Source of the DNA: Megascapheus bottae
Taxonomy: Eukaryota; Chordata; Mammalia; Rodentia; Geomyidae
Assembly: GCA_024803745.1 (NCBI GenBank)
Contig: JANJXV010000037.1
Location: 2,107,001-2,171,000, forward strand
Direction of reading: 5' to 3'
Length of the DNA: 64,000 nucleotides
In this document: positions 22,800 through 64,000 of the stretch, one piece after another
Layout: each line of letters begins with the position of its first letter
Numbering within the stretch: the stretch's first letter is position 1
Notes under the pieces: generated by a model
What the model saw: the letters and a program-made list of their open reading frames with translations, nothing else
What the model was told of the DNA's origin: nothing
The model's database searches: none
Translations under genes and position numbers: made by a program

Positions 22800-23020
22800 T
22801 TCTGACATTAGGCAAGGTGTTTTCCATATATGATCTCATTAAATTCTCTCAGTAATCTTGAAAGGATAATTCTTGACCCTGTTTTTATAGGTATGGAAAG
22901 AGCAAGAGAGATGTCCAGTGACTTTCCTGTGGCCACCCCACTGGCTTACACGCAGCTGTGTGGATCTAGGATCACAACCTCTAAGTTCTAGGCTCTGCCA
23001 GTGATCAGCAGGGGATTTTG
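22800..23020. repeat. MIR relic
   Basis: The pattern gatctcattaaattctctca, gtccagtgactttcctgtgg and ctaggctctgccagtga resembles antisense MIR. Confidence 0.5.
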
Positions 23021-23117
23021 GACAATCATTCTTTTTTTTTTTTTTTCTGATTACAAGTGTGGTAAAGTTTCAGTGAGGCTAAGGTATGTTGAGCCTTATG
23101 GGTAAAACAATCTACAG

Positions 23118-23385
23118 TGTCAGGTGCTGGTGGCTTGCTAGGCATCGACAGCTAACACCTGTAATCCTAGCCACTCAGGAGGCTGAGGTGTAAGGATTAC
23201 GATTCAAAGCCAGCCTGGGCAGGAAAAGTCCACGAGACCATTCTTCACTTAATACCAAAAGTCAGAGGTGGAACTGACTCCAGAAGTAGATCACTAGCCT
23301 TGAGCAAAAAAAAGCTCACAATCAGCATCCAGGTCCTGAGTCCAAGCCCCCTGGACTGGCACACACACACTCAGACACATAGACT
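23118..23385 (+). repeat. B1-ID dimeric SINE
   Basis: acctgtaatcctagccactc to ccccctggactggcac, then a short CA run. It lies just past the AFAP1L1 poly(A) site. Confidence 0.8.
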
Positions 23386-23449
23386 CTAGAGCAATGTTTA
23401 TAGGTTATTCTGGAATCCATCCTCCGTTTGCACTGACCTCTGAGCTACT

Positions 23450-24485
23450 AGTTAAATGGTTTTATCTTTATTGGAGAGACATGTGTTACAGACAGACCTA
23501 AAAAGTGCCCGTAGTGTTGAGACAGTGGGGAGTGACAGAAAAAGGAAGCTGGCCAAACTTCAGGTCCGTGCTCCTTTAGGAGAGTGAAGTGTCTAAAAGG
23601 ATTAGCACCGGTGTGGCAGAATTGAGCCACCTTCCTCGTGATTGTCCTGGGGAGGTTTACTTCATAGCAGAGAAGGAAGGGCCAGGCAGGGGGACCTTCA
23701 GAGCAGGATGAGGTCTTCAGGCTGAAGACCTAGCATCTAACCCTAGCTCAACAAGCTTCAGTGTCCATAACACAGGTCAAGGACAGCATATGACCCACCC
23801 TCCAATGGCTGTTCTCTCCAGTGGACAATTGAGCTCCAGGCTCAAATAAAGTGTCAGGTGACACTGTCTGCTTTTGTGTGCTCAACTTTCTGTTGTAAAA
23901 ACACTCAGATCTGGAAGATTCCAGTAGCTTTCCTCTAAGGCACAGGAGGAATGACTGTAGAGTTGGCTTTTGTTCACTTTTGTGCAGGCAGGGATGGTGT
24001 TTGTGATGTTTCAGCATACTGGTCTGGCCCAGAGGTGATCTGTCGTGCTACGCCAAGATGCAACAGGCACACGTGGTAAATGATGATCCAGGCTTTTTTC
24101 TCTTCACTGTGCCTCCAAGGTTTCAGCACTGCCTTACTTTGGCTAAGAATTGGCCTGGGCTTGTCAAGATTGATGGAATGGCTTATTCTCAAGTGCTTTC
24201 ATTCCTTCTTCAGAAGGGAAGGCAAGTAAGTCAACAAAACCTTCTCAGCTGTGCAGACTTCTGCCTCCCTCCACCCACACTTCCATTCTTTAAAGTCACA
24301 GAATACCCTCCACCTCCCCCTTCCCAAATTTCCACAGCACCTCAAATCATGCAAACAATAAAAATTGGATTTTCGGATGCCCCAGAGAATACAGATACTT
24401 CCAGTCTTCTGGTGTCTGTGAAAAAAGCTTTCCCACCTTAGATGGACAAGCTAATTCTTCTTTTGGAATGGAATTCTTGTGTTTT
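23450..24485 (-). other. AFAP1L1: AFAP1L1 3' UTR
   Basis: About 1 kb of SINE-free sequence lies between the TAG and an AATAAA on the gene strand at 23472-23467. The lack of repeats between flanking SINE-rich DNA supports a transcribed 3' UTR ending near 23450. Confidence 0.65.
23467..23472 (-). terminator. poly(A) signal AATAAA, AFAP1L1
   Basis: AATAAA on the minus strand about 1 kb after the AFAP1L1 stop. No other canonical hexamer was noticed between the stop and this site. Confidence 0.6.
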
Positions 24486-54725
<30,240 letters not shown>

Positions 54726-55395
54726 TCACACAGCTGCCCAGGGCTGGCCCTTCCAATCTCTGTGTCAGACATCAAATGCCTCACTTTGAAGACGGGGCTC
54801 ACTCCGACTCTATGCCCAGCCCAAGCCAGACGCAATTTAGGCCTCTTTGTCCCATGCTGTACTTGCTCTTTCAGGGGTCTCAAAGGAGGCCTCAGGCCAG
54901 AGTCCAGGGCTGTCCAGGACACAGGCAGGAAGGGAGTCTTCCTGTCCCATCAGTTCATGTGCTTAAATCTCTGGAACCTTCTGTTTCCGGTGCCTTGGCC
55001 AGAGCCAAAGGAAACATTAACCCTTCCCGCCCCAATGCCCAATGTGCCGACTGCCACTCTTTCTACATGCATGTTAGCACTTCTCAAAACCTGCAAGTAT
55101 ACAGGGATCACTTGTAGGTCTTACCAAAATGCAAATTCTGGTTCAGGAGAATGGGAATTTGGTGGGAGCTGAGGTTCTGTGTTTCTCATAAGCTCCCAGG
55201 TCTGGGGTCATAGTGAGTTGTAAGATCCTAGAGCGAGAAGTCCTTTAAAGATGAGCTGCCAAGAACATGATGTCATTGATGTCTTCCAAACAGTAGACTA
55301 GGGGACTTGGTTTGCCTCAGAGCCAAAGGCAAAGGCTTTATTAGAGTGGTAGCCTTATTCTGCTTTGTAACTTTTTAATTTAGTTTTTATTTTAA

Positions 55396-55618
55396 TGCCA
55401 GTCCTTGGGGCTTGAACTCAGGGCCTGGATGCTGTCCCTGAGCTTTTTGCTCCAGGCTTGCAATTGAACCACACAGCTCCACTTCTGGTTTTATGGTAGT
55501 TAACTGGAGATAAGAATTTTACAGACTTTTCTACCACGGCTGGCTTTGAACTGTGATTCTCAGATCTCAGCTTCCTGAGTAGTTATAATTACAGGTATAA
55601 ACTGTGAGTACTTGGCTG
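55396..55618 (-). repeat. B1-ID dimeric SINE
   Basis: atgccagtccttggggcttg to actgtgagtacttggc. Confidence 0.8.
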
Positions 55619-55879
55619 CATTGTAACTTATCAAGCAGTTGTACATGATGATAAAAGCTAACCAGTCTTACCAAATGCTTATGAGATGTGTTCAGTCTTC
55701 TATCATTATTCTATTACTTAAACCCCATCTCAAATATTTTGTTAGCTTCATTATATGCAGGATGTAAGAAAGGCTCAAAAGGTTAGTCTAAGAAGGCTGC
55801 TTTCCTTAACCATGGACAATACTGCCTGGGATAGTATCCAAGGTTCTGGAAGGGCGAGTGTCCCTCTTTCTTGTTTTGT

Positions 55880-55990
55880 TCAAGGCTGGTGCTCTACCTC
55901 TTAAGCTACAACTTCACTTCCAGCTTTTTGCTGATTAAGTGGAGGGAAGAGTCTCACAGATTTTTCAGTCCCAGCTGGCTTGAAGAGTGA
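55880..55990 (-). repeat. B1-ID SINE fragment
   Basis: ttcaaggctggtgctctacc to tgatcctcagattt. The left end is lost. Confidence 0.65.
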
Positions 55991-56811
55991 TCCTCAGATT
56001 TCCTGGCTCCCAGGAAATTCTAAACCACAAGAACCCATATGCTCTTATCCCACTTAGCTTCAGAGCTCCCATGTCATCACCTGTCACCCTGGAAAACTCC
56101 ACTGCACACTCATGCAGGGGGGGTGTAAAGAAAGCAGGTAATGTAGTTCTGGTGTAGGTTATACAGTGGTGCATACCTCTAGTCTTACCATTTGGTAAGT
56201 GGCTAAGGCAGGATCATTTAAACCCTGGAGTTTAAACCCAGTTTGATCCCTGTCTCAAAACAAAACTACAACCAGAAAGTAATTTTGACCTGTGTTCCCA
56301 CTGAAAGTATTTTGGGGACACCCAGAGATCACAATGCCTTGAAAATGACTATCCCGTAATGAATGCTATCCTGTAATGCTAGCTTTCTATGGTCCTTAAC
56401 TCCGTCTTTTCTTCCTTTCTCCCTTTCTTTCCCTTGCATTTCTTTGCTTCCATCTTTCTTTTGGCTGTGAGGGTCCTACAGTTTCATGTGCCTATTAGCA
56501 TATGCCTGAGTATGGCAATATTTTGGCTTCTGATGCTATACTATGCTGCTTTGAACACAAGGCTGGTCACTGCTGTTTCTAGGGAAGAACCGGAATTCAA
56601 GTGAGTTCTGTGTTTAGCACACTGGCTTTCCTACCTACGCTTCCTGAGACTGATTTCTATTTCCTTCCTGGTCTTTGATGACATTCTTCATATGGCACCT
56701 TGACTTGTCGGTGCTTCTCCTTTAGCAGAATTCTGATCACCCAAGTGTGAATGGACTGGAGAAGAAAGTGGCTGTGTGGGTTGTCAGGTGGGACTGTATG
56801 CATGCACTCCC

Positions 56812-57022
56812 CTAGTAGACAGGGCTTGAAATTGGGACTTTCCGCTCTTAGCAACTAGTGCTCTATGTCTTGAGCCCACCTCCACTTTCAGATTTTTGAT
56901 GATTAATTGGAGGTAAGAGTCTCTCAAGATTTGTCTACCCGGACTACTTTCAAACTCAAATCCTCCTATCTCAGTTTCCTGAGTAGCCAGAGTTATAACA
57001 GACATGATACGTATAGTGCTTG
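56812..57022 (-). repeat. B1-ID dimeric SINE, old
   Basis: gtgctctatgtcttgagccc, gatgattaattggaggtaag and ctgagtagccagag. Confidence 0.65.
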
Positions 57023-57860
57023 GCTAAGAGCTAGGTCTTGATCAGCACTCAGTAGATGCAATGAATACAGTATGTAGATGACTTAGTCTAGCCCTCTCAT
57101 TTGAAAGGAAGTGAGGATTAAATAGGCTATTTGACTAGGGGGAAAGGAGACCCAGTGTTAAATCGCACAAAGTCACTGGTGAGTTGATGAAAGCACAGTT
57201 TATGGATAACTGGCCATTTCTCCCAGATCTGTCATTTTCTAGGTGTGGCCCCTGCAGCCATTTCTTACATTTCTAAGCCTCCAAGAATGGGGTGATAACA
57301 GGGGTTGCTTCACACAGGCACTGGAGATGAAACAGTGCAGGTGCTCAGTGCTGGGAACAGCACTTTGTTAGGGAAAGAGCTCCCAGGAGACAGCTCCAGG
57401 TGCCCCGGTGTGACATGGGAGGTGTGTGAGCTGGAGGGTCCCAGGGCCTCTACACCCCTGTACCCCTCCCCATCAGGACACTAGCTTTGGCCTAAGCATG
57501 AGATAGCTGCAGCAGTAGGAGGTCATGAAGCCTGCTTCTCTTCTCAGGGTGCTCATAGCCAAGTGGGGGGACAACTTCCTTCAGCTACAGGACAAGTACT
57601 ATCACCCAGGAACCAGCTCTCTGCCATCCCAAGTCAGGAAAAGACTTCATTCATGGATTCCGAACCCACTGCATCTGAGCTTTATTCCTGGCGTCATCGG
57701 TGCTTTCTGGGGACAGACTGTTACATCTGGATAGGGAAGTCTTTATGTCGAATGTTTATTTTGAAGCAGGGGGAAATTTCATCCTAATTACTTGTTTAGT
57801 TTAGTGTTATGGAGAGATGGCAAATTCCAAGTAGTAAAAACATAAAACAAAAAAACAGGG

Positions 57861-57943
57861 TCTGGAGGCATGGCTCAACTGGTAGAACAATTGCCTAGCA
57901 AGCATGAGATCCTGAGTTCAACTCCCCAGTACCACCAAAAAAA
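57861..57943 (+). repeat. ID monomer
   Basis: ggaggcatggctcaactggt to ctccccagtaccacc, with an A-rich tail. Confidence 0.7.
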
Positions 57944-57965
57944 CTAAACCAAACCAAGCCAAAAA

Positions 57966-58011
57966 ACACCACCACCACCACCACCCCCACCCCCACCACC
58001 ACCACCAAAAA
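57966..58011. repeat. (ACC)n / CCCCCA tract
   Basis: CCA repeats interrupted by two CCCCCA units. The complementary strand is G-rich with G5-T-G5 runs. Confidence 0.85.
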
Positions 58012-58029
58012 CAACCAGAAGAAAACAAG

Positions 58030-58460
58030 CTGGGTGCTGGCGTTTCACAGCTGTAATCCTGTCTATTCAGGAGGCTGAGATCTGAGGATGGGGGTTCAAA
58101 GCTAGCACAGGCAGGGAAGTCTGTTAGACTTTTTTTTTTTTTTTGCCACTCCTGGGCTTGAGCTCTCAGGGCCTGAGCACTGTCCTTGGACTTTCTCAAG
58201 GCTAGAGCTCTACCACTTGAACCTCAGCACCACTTCTGGCTTTTTTTCTATGTATGTGGTACCGAGGAATCGAACCCGGGTCTTCAGGCATGCTAGGCAA
58301 GCACTTTAACCACTAGGCCAAGCTCTCGGCCCGTCTGTTAGACCTTAATCTTTAATAGAAAGTGAGAAGTAGAACTGTGTATCAAGTGGTGGAGAAGTAA
58401 CCTTTAGCAAAAAGCTCAGGTACAGTGTCCAGGCACTGAGTTCAAGCCCTAGGACCAGTT
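58030..58460. repeat. nested SINEs: ID-ID (-) inserted in B1-ID (+)
   Basis: The B1-ID (+) host is 58030-58132 and 58333-58460. The ID-ID (-) insert carries a T tract and is flanked by an exact gtctgttagac duplication. Confidence 0.9.
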
Positions 58461-59439
58461 CACAAAGATAATCCGGGAAGAAATGATCTTCACATTTTTA
58501 AGTGATTCAGAAAGGCATAGAAACTCAAGATGGGGAAAGATAATTACTCTCCAAGTTGTAAAAACAAAGTTTCTCAAAGTTAGAATGCTATTTAGATTAG
58601 ATCCCTGGTGCTTAATGTCCCTGGAGAGTAGCATTTAAGACTAAGAGCAACTTTCTCAGGTCCTCCACCCTCCCCACCAAAACAAAAGAAAAATAAGATG
58701 TTCTTTAGCAGAAATAAAGCCCCAGGCCAAAAGCACTGTCACTTGGGTCTAGGATGTTATCCCTGGTTCACAACCTAAAGTGAATCCTTCAATCAAAAAG
58801 CCCTCAGTGAGGTCAGTAAAGAGCCTGGGGCATTCAGTAGCTTGGATATATTTAAAGATCTATAAGGAAGTAAGTACAATTTCTATAATAAAAGAGAGGG
58901 GAACAATTAAAACTTGTGCAAACATCAGGGATAATGAACCCTGAGTTAGTGTCTACAAGGATGGATACCAGGCTAGAACCCATAATCTTACTCAACTTTC
59001 TTGTGGTTAGCTCTCTACCACTTGAGCCAAGCTCCTGTCCTGGGCTGGGCCTTTAGACAGAAGGTCTCAATTTCAGACTTTGCAATTAACAGGAATGTTT
59101 GGAAACGGCTTATAAATTACAATTATACTATGTACAAAACAGAAAGGGAAGATGAAATTTTTCTCTCACCTCACGACTGGACAAGTCTCTTTATAGAGAT
59201 CACAAAGCCAACTCCATCTTCTTTGTTTTCACAGTCAGAAAATGCAACCAGTGCAATTTTAAGATGGAAAATAAGAGTTGCCAGAATGTGGTTTTATGAA
59301 GGGCCTATATTTTGTCCTTGATTTACTCAACTTTGTTTTTTTAATTTCTAAACAACAAAATAACCTAATTTCCATCTCTTAAAGGCTCCTGTTTGGAAGA
59401 CAGAACCAAGGTATTACTTCAAAGATATCTTATCAACAC

Positions 59440-59630
59440 TGGGTGGCTGTTCGCTCACACGTGTCATTCTAACTACTCAGGAGGAGTAGTCGGAAGCCAG
59501 CCTAGGTAGAAAAGCCCATGAGACTCTTATCACCAATGAACTACCAAAAAGCCAGAAGTGGAGCCAGAAGTGCAGAGCAACAGCTAAGGCCAAGTGCAAG
59601 CCCCACTACATACAGACACACCAATAAAAA
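59440..59630 (+). repeat. B1-ID SINE, partial
   Basis: gctgttcgctcacacgtgtc, aagcccatgagactcttatc and gcaagccccactacat. Confidence 0.7.
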
Positions 59631-60257
59631 AGCTTGATCCTGATTTTAGTGATAACCTTCTACATACTATGTTTTATTTAACAAGTGAGCATATCAACTG
59701 GTCTGATCTGTTAGAACAGTGAGCTCAGATTGCTCAGAGTTGTTTTCTGATGGCCATCAAACCCTTAGGACTCTTCCAGAGAGACCTCTGTCCATGCTGC
59801 CCTCATGGTTCTGTTCCTCTGCCTTCTACTCCAGGCACTTTGCCGAAGCCACCAGACTTCCTTCTCTTGGCAACCTCACCTGCCTGCCCTCTTCTGCTCT
59901 CTACTCATCATCAAGCATTTCCTCTTGTCCCTTGGCTTTATGCTATGATAGTGCCAAGATTCCCTCCCCATGACAATCACGGGGTATGGTTTCACCCTTA
60001 AGTATTCTGGGATTAGTATCAGTTTCTCTGTTTTGAACCTGAGCTCCTAGTTGGCACCAACCTGACAGAATGCTGAGGACTGAGTGGAATGAGTGTATTT
60101 CTATAGCCACCTTTTTCTTCTGATGTTCAAGACGTGAAACAGCTAGTTAATGTGATTTTAATACCAAGTCTGTCCTATGTAGGACATAGCAGAGTCAAAA
60201 GATGTATTTACAAGAAAAGAAAAAGAATGATGCAACAAAAAGTTTTGTTAAAAAAGG

Positions 60258-60645
60258 AGCTGGGCACCGGCGGCTCATGCCTTCAGTCCCGGCCACTAAG
60301 GAGGCTGAGATCTGAGGACTGTGATGTGAAGCCAGCCGGAACAGAAAAGTCCCTGTGAGACTCTTATCTCCAATTAACCACTCAAAAACTGGAAGTGGAG
60401 CTGTGGCTAAAAGTGGTAGAGCGCTAGCCTTGAGCCAAAAGACCTCAGGGACTGCACCTGTAATTCTAGGAAGGTTAGATCTGAGGATCCAAGTTCGAAT
60501 CCAGCTAGAGTAGGGAACGCGGTGAGATTCTTATCTCAAAAGTCAGATGTGGAGCTGTGGTTCCTGTGGTAGAGCACTAGTCTTGAGTAAAGAAGCTCAG
60601 GGACAGAGCCTAGGCCCTGACTTCAAACCCTAGAACCAGAGGGAA
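60258..60645 (+). repeat. two B1-ID SINEs in tandem
   Basis: 60258-60455 is full from gctgggcaccggcggctcat. A second copy, truncated in its B1 half, follows to accctagaaccagag and a short A tail. Confidence 0.75.
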
Positions 60646-60779
60646 AAAAATAAAAGGATGTACAAGTTTCATTTTCTTTCTTGGCTAATCTTGTAGACTG
60701 TTTTGGTAAACTTGTATCCCTTATGTGAATACAGCTGTTAATTCATTCAGGGATGTATATTCTGCCATTAATCAATTTT

Positions 60780-60974
60780 TTTTTCTTTTTTCTTTTTTGC
60801 CAGTCCTGGGGCTTGAACTCAAGGCCTGGGCACTGTCTTTGGGCTTTCTCAGGGCTGGCGCTCTACCACTTGAGCCACTTCCAGCTTTTTCTGCGTATGT
60901 GGTACCAAGAAATTGAACCCAGGGTTTCTTGTATGCTAAGCAAGCACTCTACCACTAGGCCACATTCCTGGCCT
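60780..60974 (-). repeat. ID-ID dimeric SINE
   Basis: gccagtcctggggcttgaac to aagcaagcactctaccacta. Confidence 0.85.
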
Positions 60975-61193
60975 TTTTTTTTTTTCTTTTTGGTAGGTCA
61001 TGGCCAGCTCTTTAGCTCAAGGCTACCACTCAACCCCTGCTCGAAGCCACGGCCCCATTTCCTGTGTTTTAGTGATTAACTAGAGATAAGAGTCTCATGG
61101 TCTTTAGTGCCCAGGCTGGCTTTGAACCACGATCCTCAGATCTCAGACTTCTGAGTAGCTAGGATTTCAGGCATGAGCCACTGTACCTAGCTC
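60975..61193 (-). repeat. B1-ID dimeric SINE
   Basis: tcatggccagctctttagct to gagccactgtacctagc. Confidence 0.8.
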
Positions 61194-61403
61194 TGCCTTT
61201 TTTTTTTTTTTTTGCCAGTCCTGGGCTTGAGCTCAGGGCCTGAGCACTGTCCTTGGACTTTCTCAAGGCTAGAGCTCTACCACTTGAGCCTTAGCACCAC
61301 TTCCGGCTTTTTTCTATGTATGTGGGATGGAGGAATTGAACCCGGGTCTTTGGACATGCTAGGCAAGCACTCTACCACTAGGCCAAACTCCTGGCTCTGC
61401 CCT
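61190..61403 (-). repeat. ID-ID SINE, young
   Basis: Short flanking repeat gctctgcc. T16 tract, gccagtcctgggcttgagct to aggccaaactcctggc. Confidence 0.85.
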
Positions 61404-62013
61404 ATTTTTTTTGGAAGACAAGGTTTTGCTATGAAGATCTAACTGGCCTCCAACTCACAGTCCTCCTACCTGTCTTCCATGTGCTGGGATTCCAGGTATG
61501 GTCTGCCAGGCCGTGTTTGTTGGTGGATTTTAAGTCTAACATATAAATTAGGAAGTAATGATAACTAGCAGATACTGAGCAAACTACCCTGAGTTTAAGT
61601 CCAGTTCCTAGCCATCTGAGACACTGACAAATGGCCCTAGGTTTCATCATGTATGTCACTGGTAACCTTTAAGTATCATCAGTAGAATTGGGGCCTGATA
61701 TATGTAAGTTTAAAACCTTTCTTCAGTACACAGTAGGTACTCAATAAAGGCTAGCTATTGATAGTATTCTTCCTTTACTACTAAAGTCATACCCCACCTT
61801 AAGAGATGTGCTATTTACATCCATGTACTCATAGAAAAAGTGAACTGTCCCCCCATTATGCAGGTATAGAAACTGAAGAGATTTCGGAAGAGGAGGTTTT
61901 CCTCCACAATGCTGCTTTCATCAGGATTCTATCTGCAGAGATCACTGGCATCACGGGGAAATCTCCCCTTCATTTTATGGATTCAGAAATCTTTCCTTCC
62001 CTGGCTACAGTCT

Positions 62014-62054
62014 CTCTCAAGTTGATGCAAATCTACCCAGCTCGAGCCATGGGC
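62014..62054 (+). repeat. 41 bp direct repeat, copy 1 (contains ATGCAAAT)
   Basis: Starts ctctcaagttgatgcaaatc and ends cagctcgagccatgggc. Copy 2, at 63232-63272, differs at one base. Confidence 0.9.
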
Positions 62055-62619
62055 GCCTCACTTCCTTCCTCTGAATCTACAAGGGATCCTCTTGGAGACC
62101 AGGGGAAGGCCAAGCAGCGGGCAGGATTTCGAAGGGGATGTCCCCAGTTGGACTTGCATTGTTTATCACTAAAACAAACACTTCCTGTAGTCCCCATGTG
62201 TAGAAGGAAGATCAGATCCTGTGTGCATGTGAAGAATTAACAAAAACGAACAAGGAGTAGCAGAGCAACTGTAGCTGCAAAGCTAGGCAGGTGCTCCATG
62301 CTTTCCAGGACTTAAATATAGTCTGGTGTGAGGCAGGAATGGGTGGTGAGATCACCTTGGAAGGATTGCACGCATTAATTAAGAGCTCTTATAGGAATCT
62401 CAATATCCTTCCATGGAGAGAGAAGAGTACAAGTTAAGACTCCCAGGATGGAATCTTAAGTTCTAACTTCTGCTTCCCCTTTACTCAAGTTAACTTTGAG
62501 TAAATTATTTACATTTTCTTCTGTGTGTGTGTGTGTATGTACATGCATGCCAGGATTAGAGCTAAAACATAGGATTTAGGCACTATGCCTTAAGCTTTTT
62601 CACTCAAGACTCTATCAAT

Positions 62620-62960
62620 GGAGCCACACCTTCTGTTTGTTTGTTTCTTTCTTTCTTTCTTTTTCTTTTGGTGTGGGGCTTGAACTGTGGATGTGGGGCG
62701 CTGTTCCACAGTGCCACTTCTGATTTTCTGGTAGTTAACTGAGAGTAAGAGTCTCTTAGGGACTTTTCCTGCCTCAGCTGGCTTTGAATTGCAATCCTTC
62801 AATCTCAGCCTCCTGAGTAGCTAGGATTTTAGGCACAAGCTACCAGTGTCTGGCAACTTCTGGCTTTTTCCTGGTTACGTGGAGATAAGACAGACTTCCC
62901 TGTCTGGCTAGTTTAGAATCTTGATTCTCAGATGTCAGCCTCCGGGTAGCTAGCCATGAG
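62620..62960 (-). repeat. B1-ID SINE plus second partial copy
   Basis: 62650-62853 runs from gtgtggggcttgaactgtgg to accagtgtctggc. 62855-62960 repeats the middle and B1 half (acttctggctttttcctggt). A TTTC tract precedes it. Confidence 0.7.
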
Positions 62961-63231
62961 TGAGTACCTAGTATGTCTCCTGCTGGACACAGATCTAGGG
63001 GTTGATATCAAAGTCTGATGAGGAATGGTTGGGGAGCAGCTTATTATGAAGGATGGTAGGCTAGCACAGTTCTCTGATGTGCTGTTATTTCAGGAAGACA
63101 ATGAGGTAAAAGGTAAGTTAGGTGGGAAAAAAGTCATGGGGGCGTTTCCAGTGGCTGTGTCCCCAGAAACCAGGCTAGGATGGTAGGTTCAGAAAGTCTT
63201 CAGTGCCCTTCCTAGAAGTTCTGTCCCAGCA

Positions 63232-63272
63232 CTCTCAGGTTGATGCAAATCTACCCAGCTCGAGCCATGGGC
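63232..63272 (+). repeat. 41 bp direct repeat, copy 2 (contains ATGCAAAT)
   Basis: 40 of 41 bases match the copy 1218 bp upstream. The flanks are unrelated on both sides. Confidence 0.9.
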
Positions 63273-63679
63273 ACCATCCAGGGCTCTCACCTTGGTCACC
63301 CTATTTCTCAGCTCTGGGCCACCAAGGAAGCTGTGTCTTTCTCTCTCCAGGACAATTCCGGACCACAGAGGACATAGGGGCTGGGCATCACTTCCAAGGA
63401 AATAACTTTTGACTGTATGGCTGGACTCTCCCAGAATTGTTCCTTTGTCTATGGATTCTTCCCTGTTTAGCTCATAAAGGAAATGGTTCCAGGAGGAAGT
63501 GGAAAACGGTGACACACATGCTCAACACCCCCCACCAACATGGCAGCTGCTTCCGGTTTGGTCAGTCTGCACCATCAACTTCACCCAAGAGTAGGGGACA
63601 GCACAGTTCCAGGCAGAGGCCTGCAAAGCCTATAATAAAAGCAGATAGCATGTGCAGGCTCTTAAAGTGAATTTCCAGA

Positions 63680-63880
63680 TGTTGTGCTAAGTATTTGGGT
63701 GGATTACTTCATTTAATCTTCATAACGGCCCTGTAAACTAAGTTCTATTTTTACCTGTTACTTTAGAACACATGGACCCAGGGAGGCTCTGAAAGCCATT
63801 GCGGTTTGCCCAAAGGCATACATCTAGCAACTGAGATACAAACTGAGACCCCAATTTGGAGCTTAAGCTTCCTACTTCTG
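63680..63880 (-). repeat. MIR relic
   Basis: cattaatct-type start (acttcatttaatcttcataa), cagggaggctctgaaag and catctagcaactgagat follow antisense MIR. Confidence 0.6.
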
Positions 63881-63974
63881 CATATGAAGTCTTTGATCTT
63901 CCTCATTAAGACTTGCTAATGCAAGGTACAGTGCCTGGAGAGCACTTTCATTTCGTTTTAAGAACAGGAATAGG

Positions 63975-64000
63975 ATTTGGGAGCTAGTGGCTTACACCTG
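63975..64000 (+). repeat. B1-ID SINE, cut by window edge
   Basis: gggagctagtggcttacacc is the 5' start of the B1 half. Confidence 0.55.

Larger units (their letters stand above)
20612..23450. other. intergenic region between AFAP1L1 3' end and GRPEL2 promoter
   Basis: About 2.8 kb of repeat-rich spacer: B1-ID, a CA repeat, an ID monomer, B1-like sequence, an L1 3' end, two nested SINEs and a MIR relic, all listed separately. No gene is seen. Confidence 0.8.

Noticed and set aside
61806..62240. A 144-codon plus-strand open frame in intron 1
   Set aside because: No similarity to any family I know, no promoter or poly(A) context, and composition like the surrounding intron. It includes the 41 bp direct repeat, which is not coding in its second copy.

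Overview
This is mammalian nuclear DNA, most likely from a rodent. It has split genes with GT-AG introns, two CpG-island promoters, ancient MIR and L2 relics, L1 3' ends and a very dense load of tRNA-Ala/ID-derived and 7SL/B1-derived SINEs. The dominant SINEs are two composite families that share one right-hand ID monomer: an ID-ID dimer of about 190 bp and a B1-ID dimer of about 220-250 bp. From memory this repertoire fits a geomyoid or other castorimorph rodent (kangaroo rat or pocket mouse type). That assignment is inference and was not tested by alignment.

Three genes lie in tandem, all on the minus strand, so they read from right to left. From low to high coordinate they are PCYOX1L (coding exons 1-4 at 7156-267; the rest lies beyond the left edge), GRPEL2 (complete, four coding exons, 20188-12412) and AFAP1L1 (coding exons 2-19, 54622-24486; exon 1 lies beyond the right edge). 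This matches the order IL17B-PCYOX1L-GRPEL2-AFAP1L1-ABLIM3 that I recall from human 5q32. All 26 coding exons were placed by codon-level reading. Every junction visible in the window is GT-AG, and the reading phase is kept across all of them.

The products are unrelated in function: a secretory-type FAD flavoprotein of the prenylcysteine oxidase family (PCYOX1L), a mitochondrial nucleotide-exchange factor for mtHSP70 (GRPEL2) and an actin-filament adaptor with two PH domains (AFAP1L1). The CpG islands sit over exon 1 of PCYOX1L (about 6640-7490) and exon 1 of GRPEL2 (about 19730-20610). The first carries two inverted CCAAT boxes. The second carries paired ETS and NRF-1-like motifs, as expected for a nuclear gene of a mitochondrial protein.

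The rest is intron, intergenic DNA and repeats. I found no novel gene system. The most interesting non-genic signal is a set of five independent nested retroposon insertions at nearly the same site of the B1-ID element, all in the opposite orientation to the host copy. Others are CA microsatellites growing out of SINE 3' ends, a triple-nested insertion with a twin-primed L1, and a 41 bp near-perfect direct repeat containing a POU octamer.
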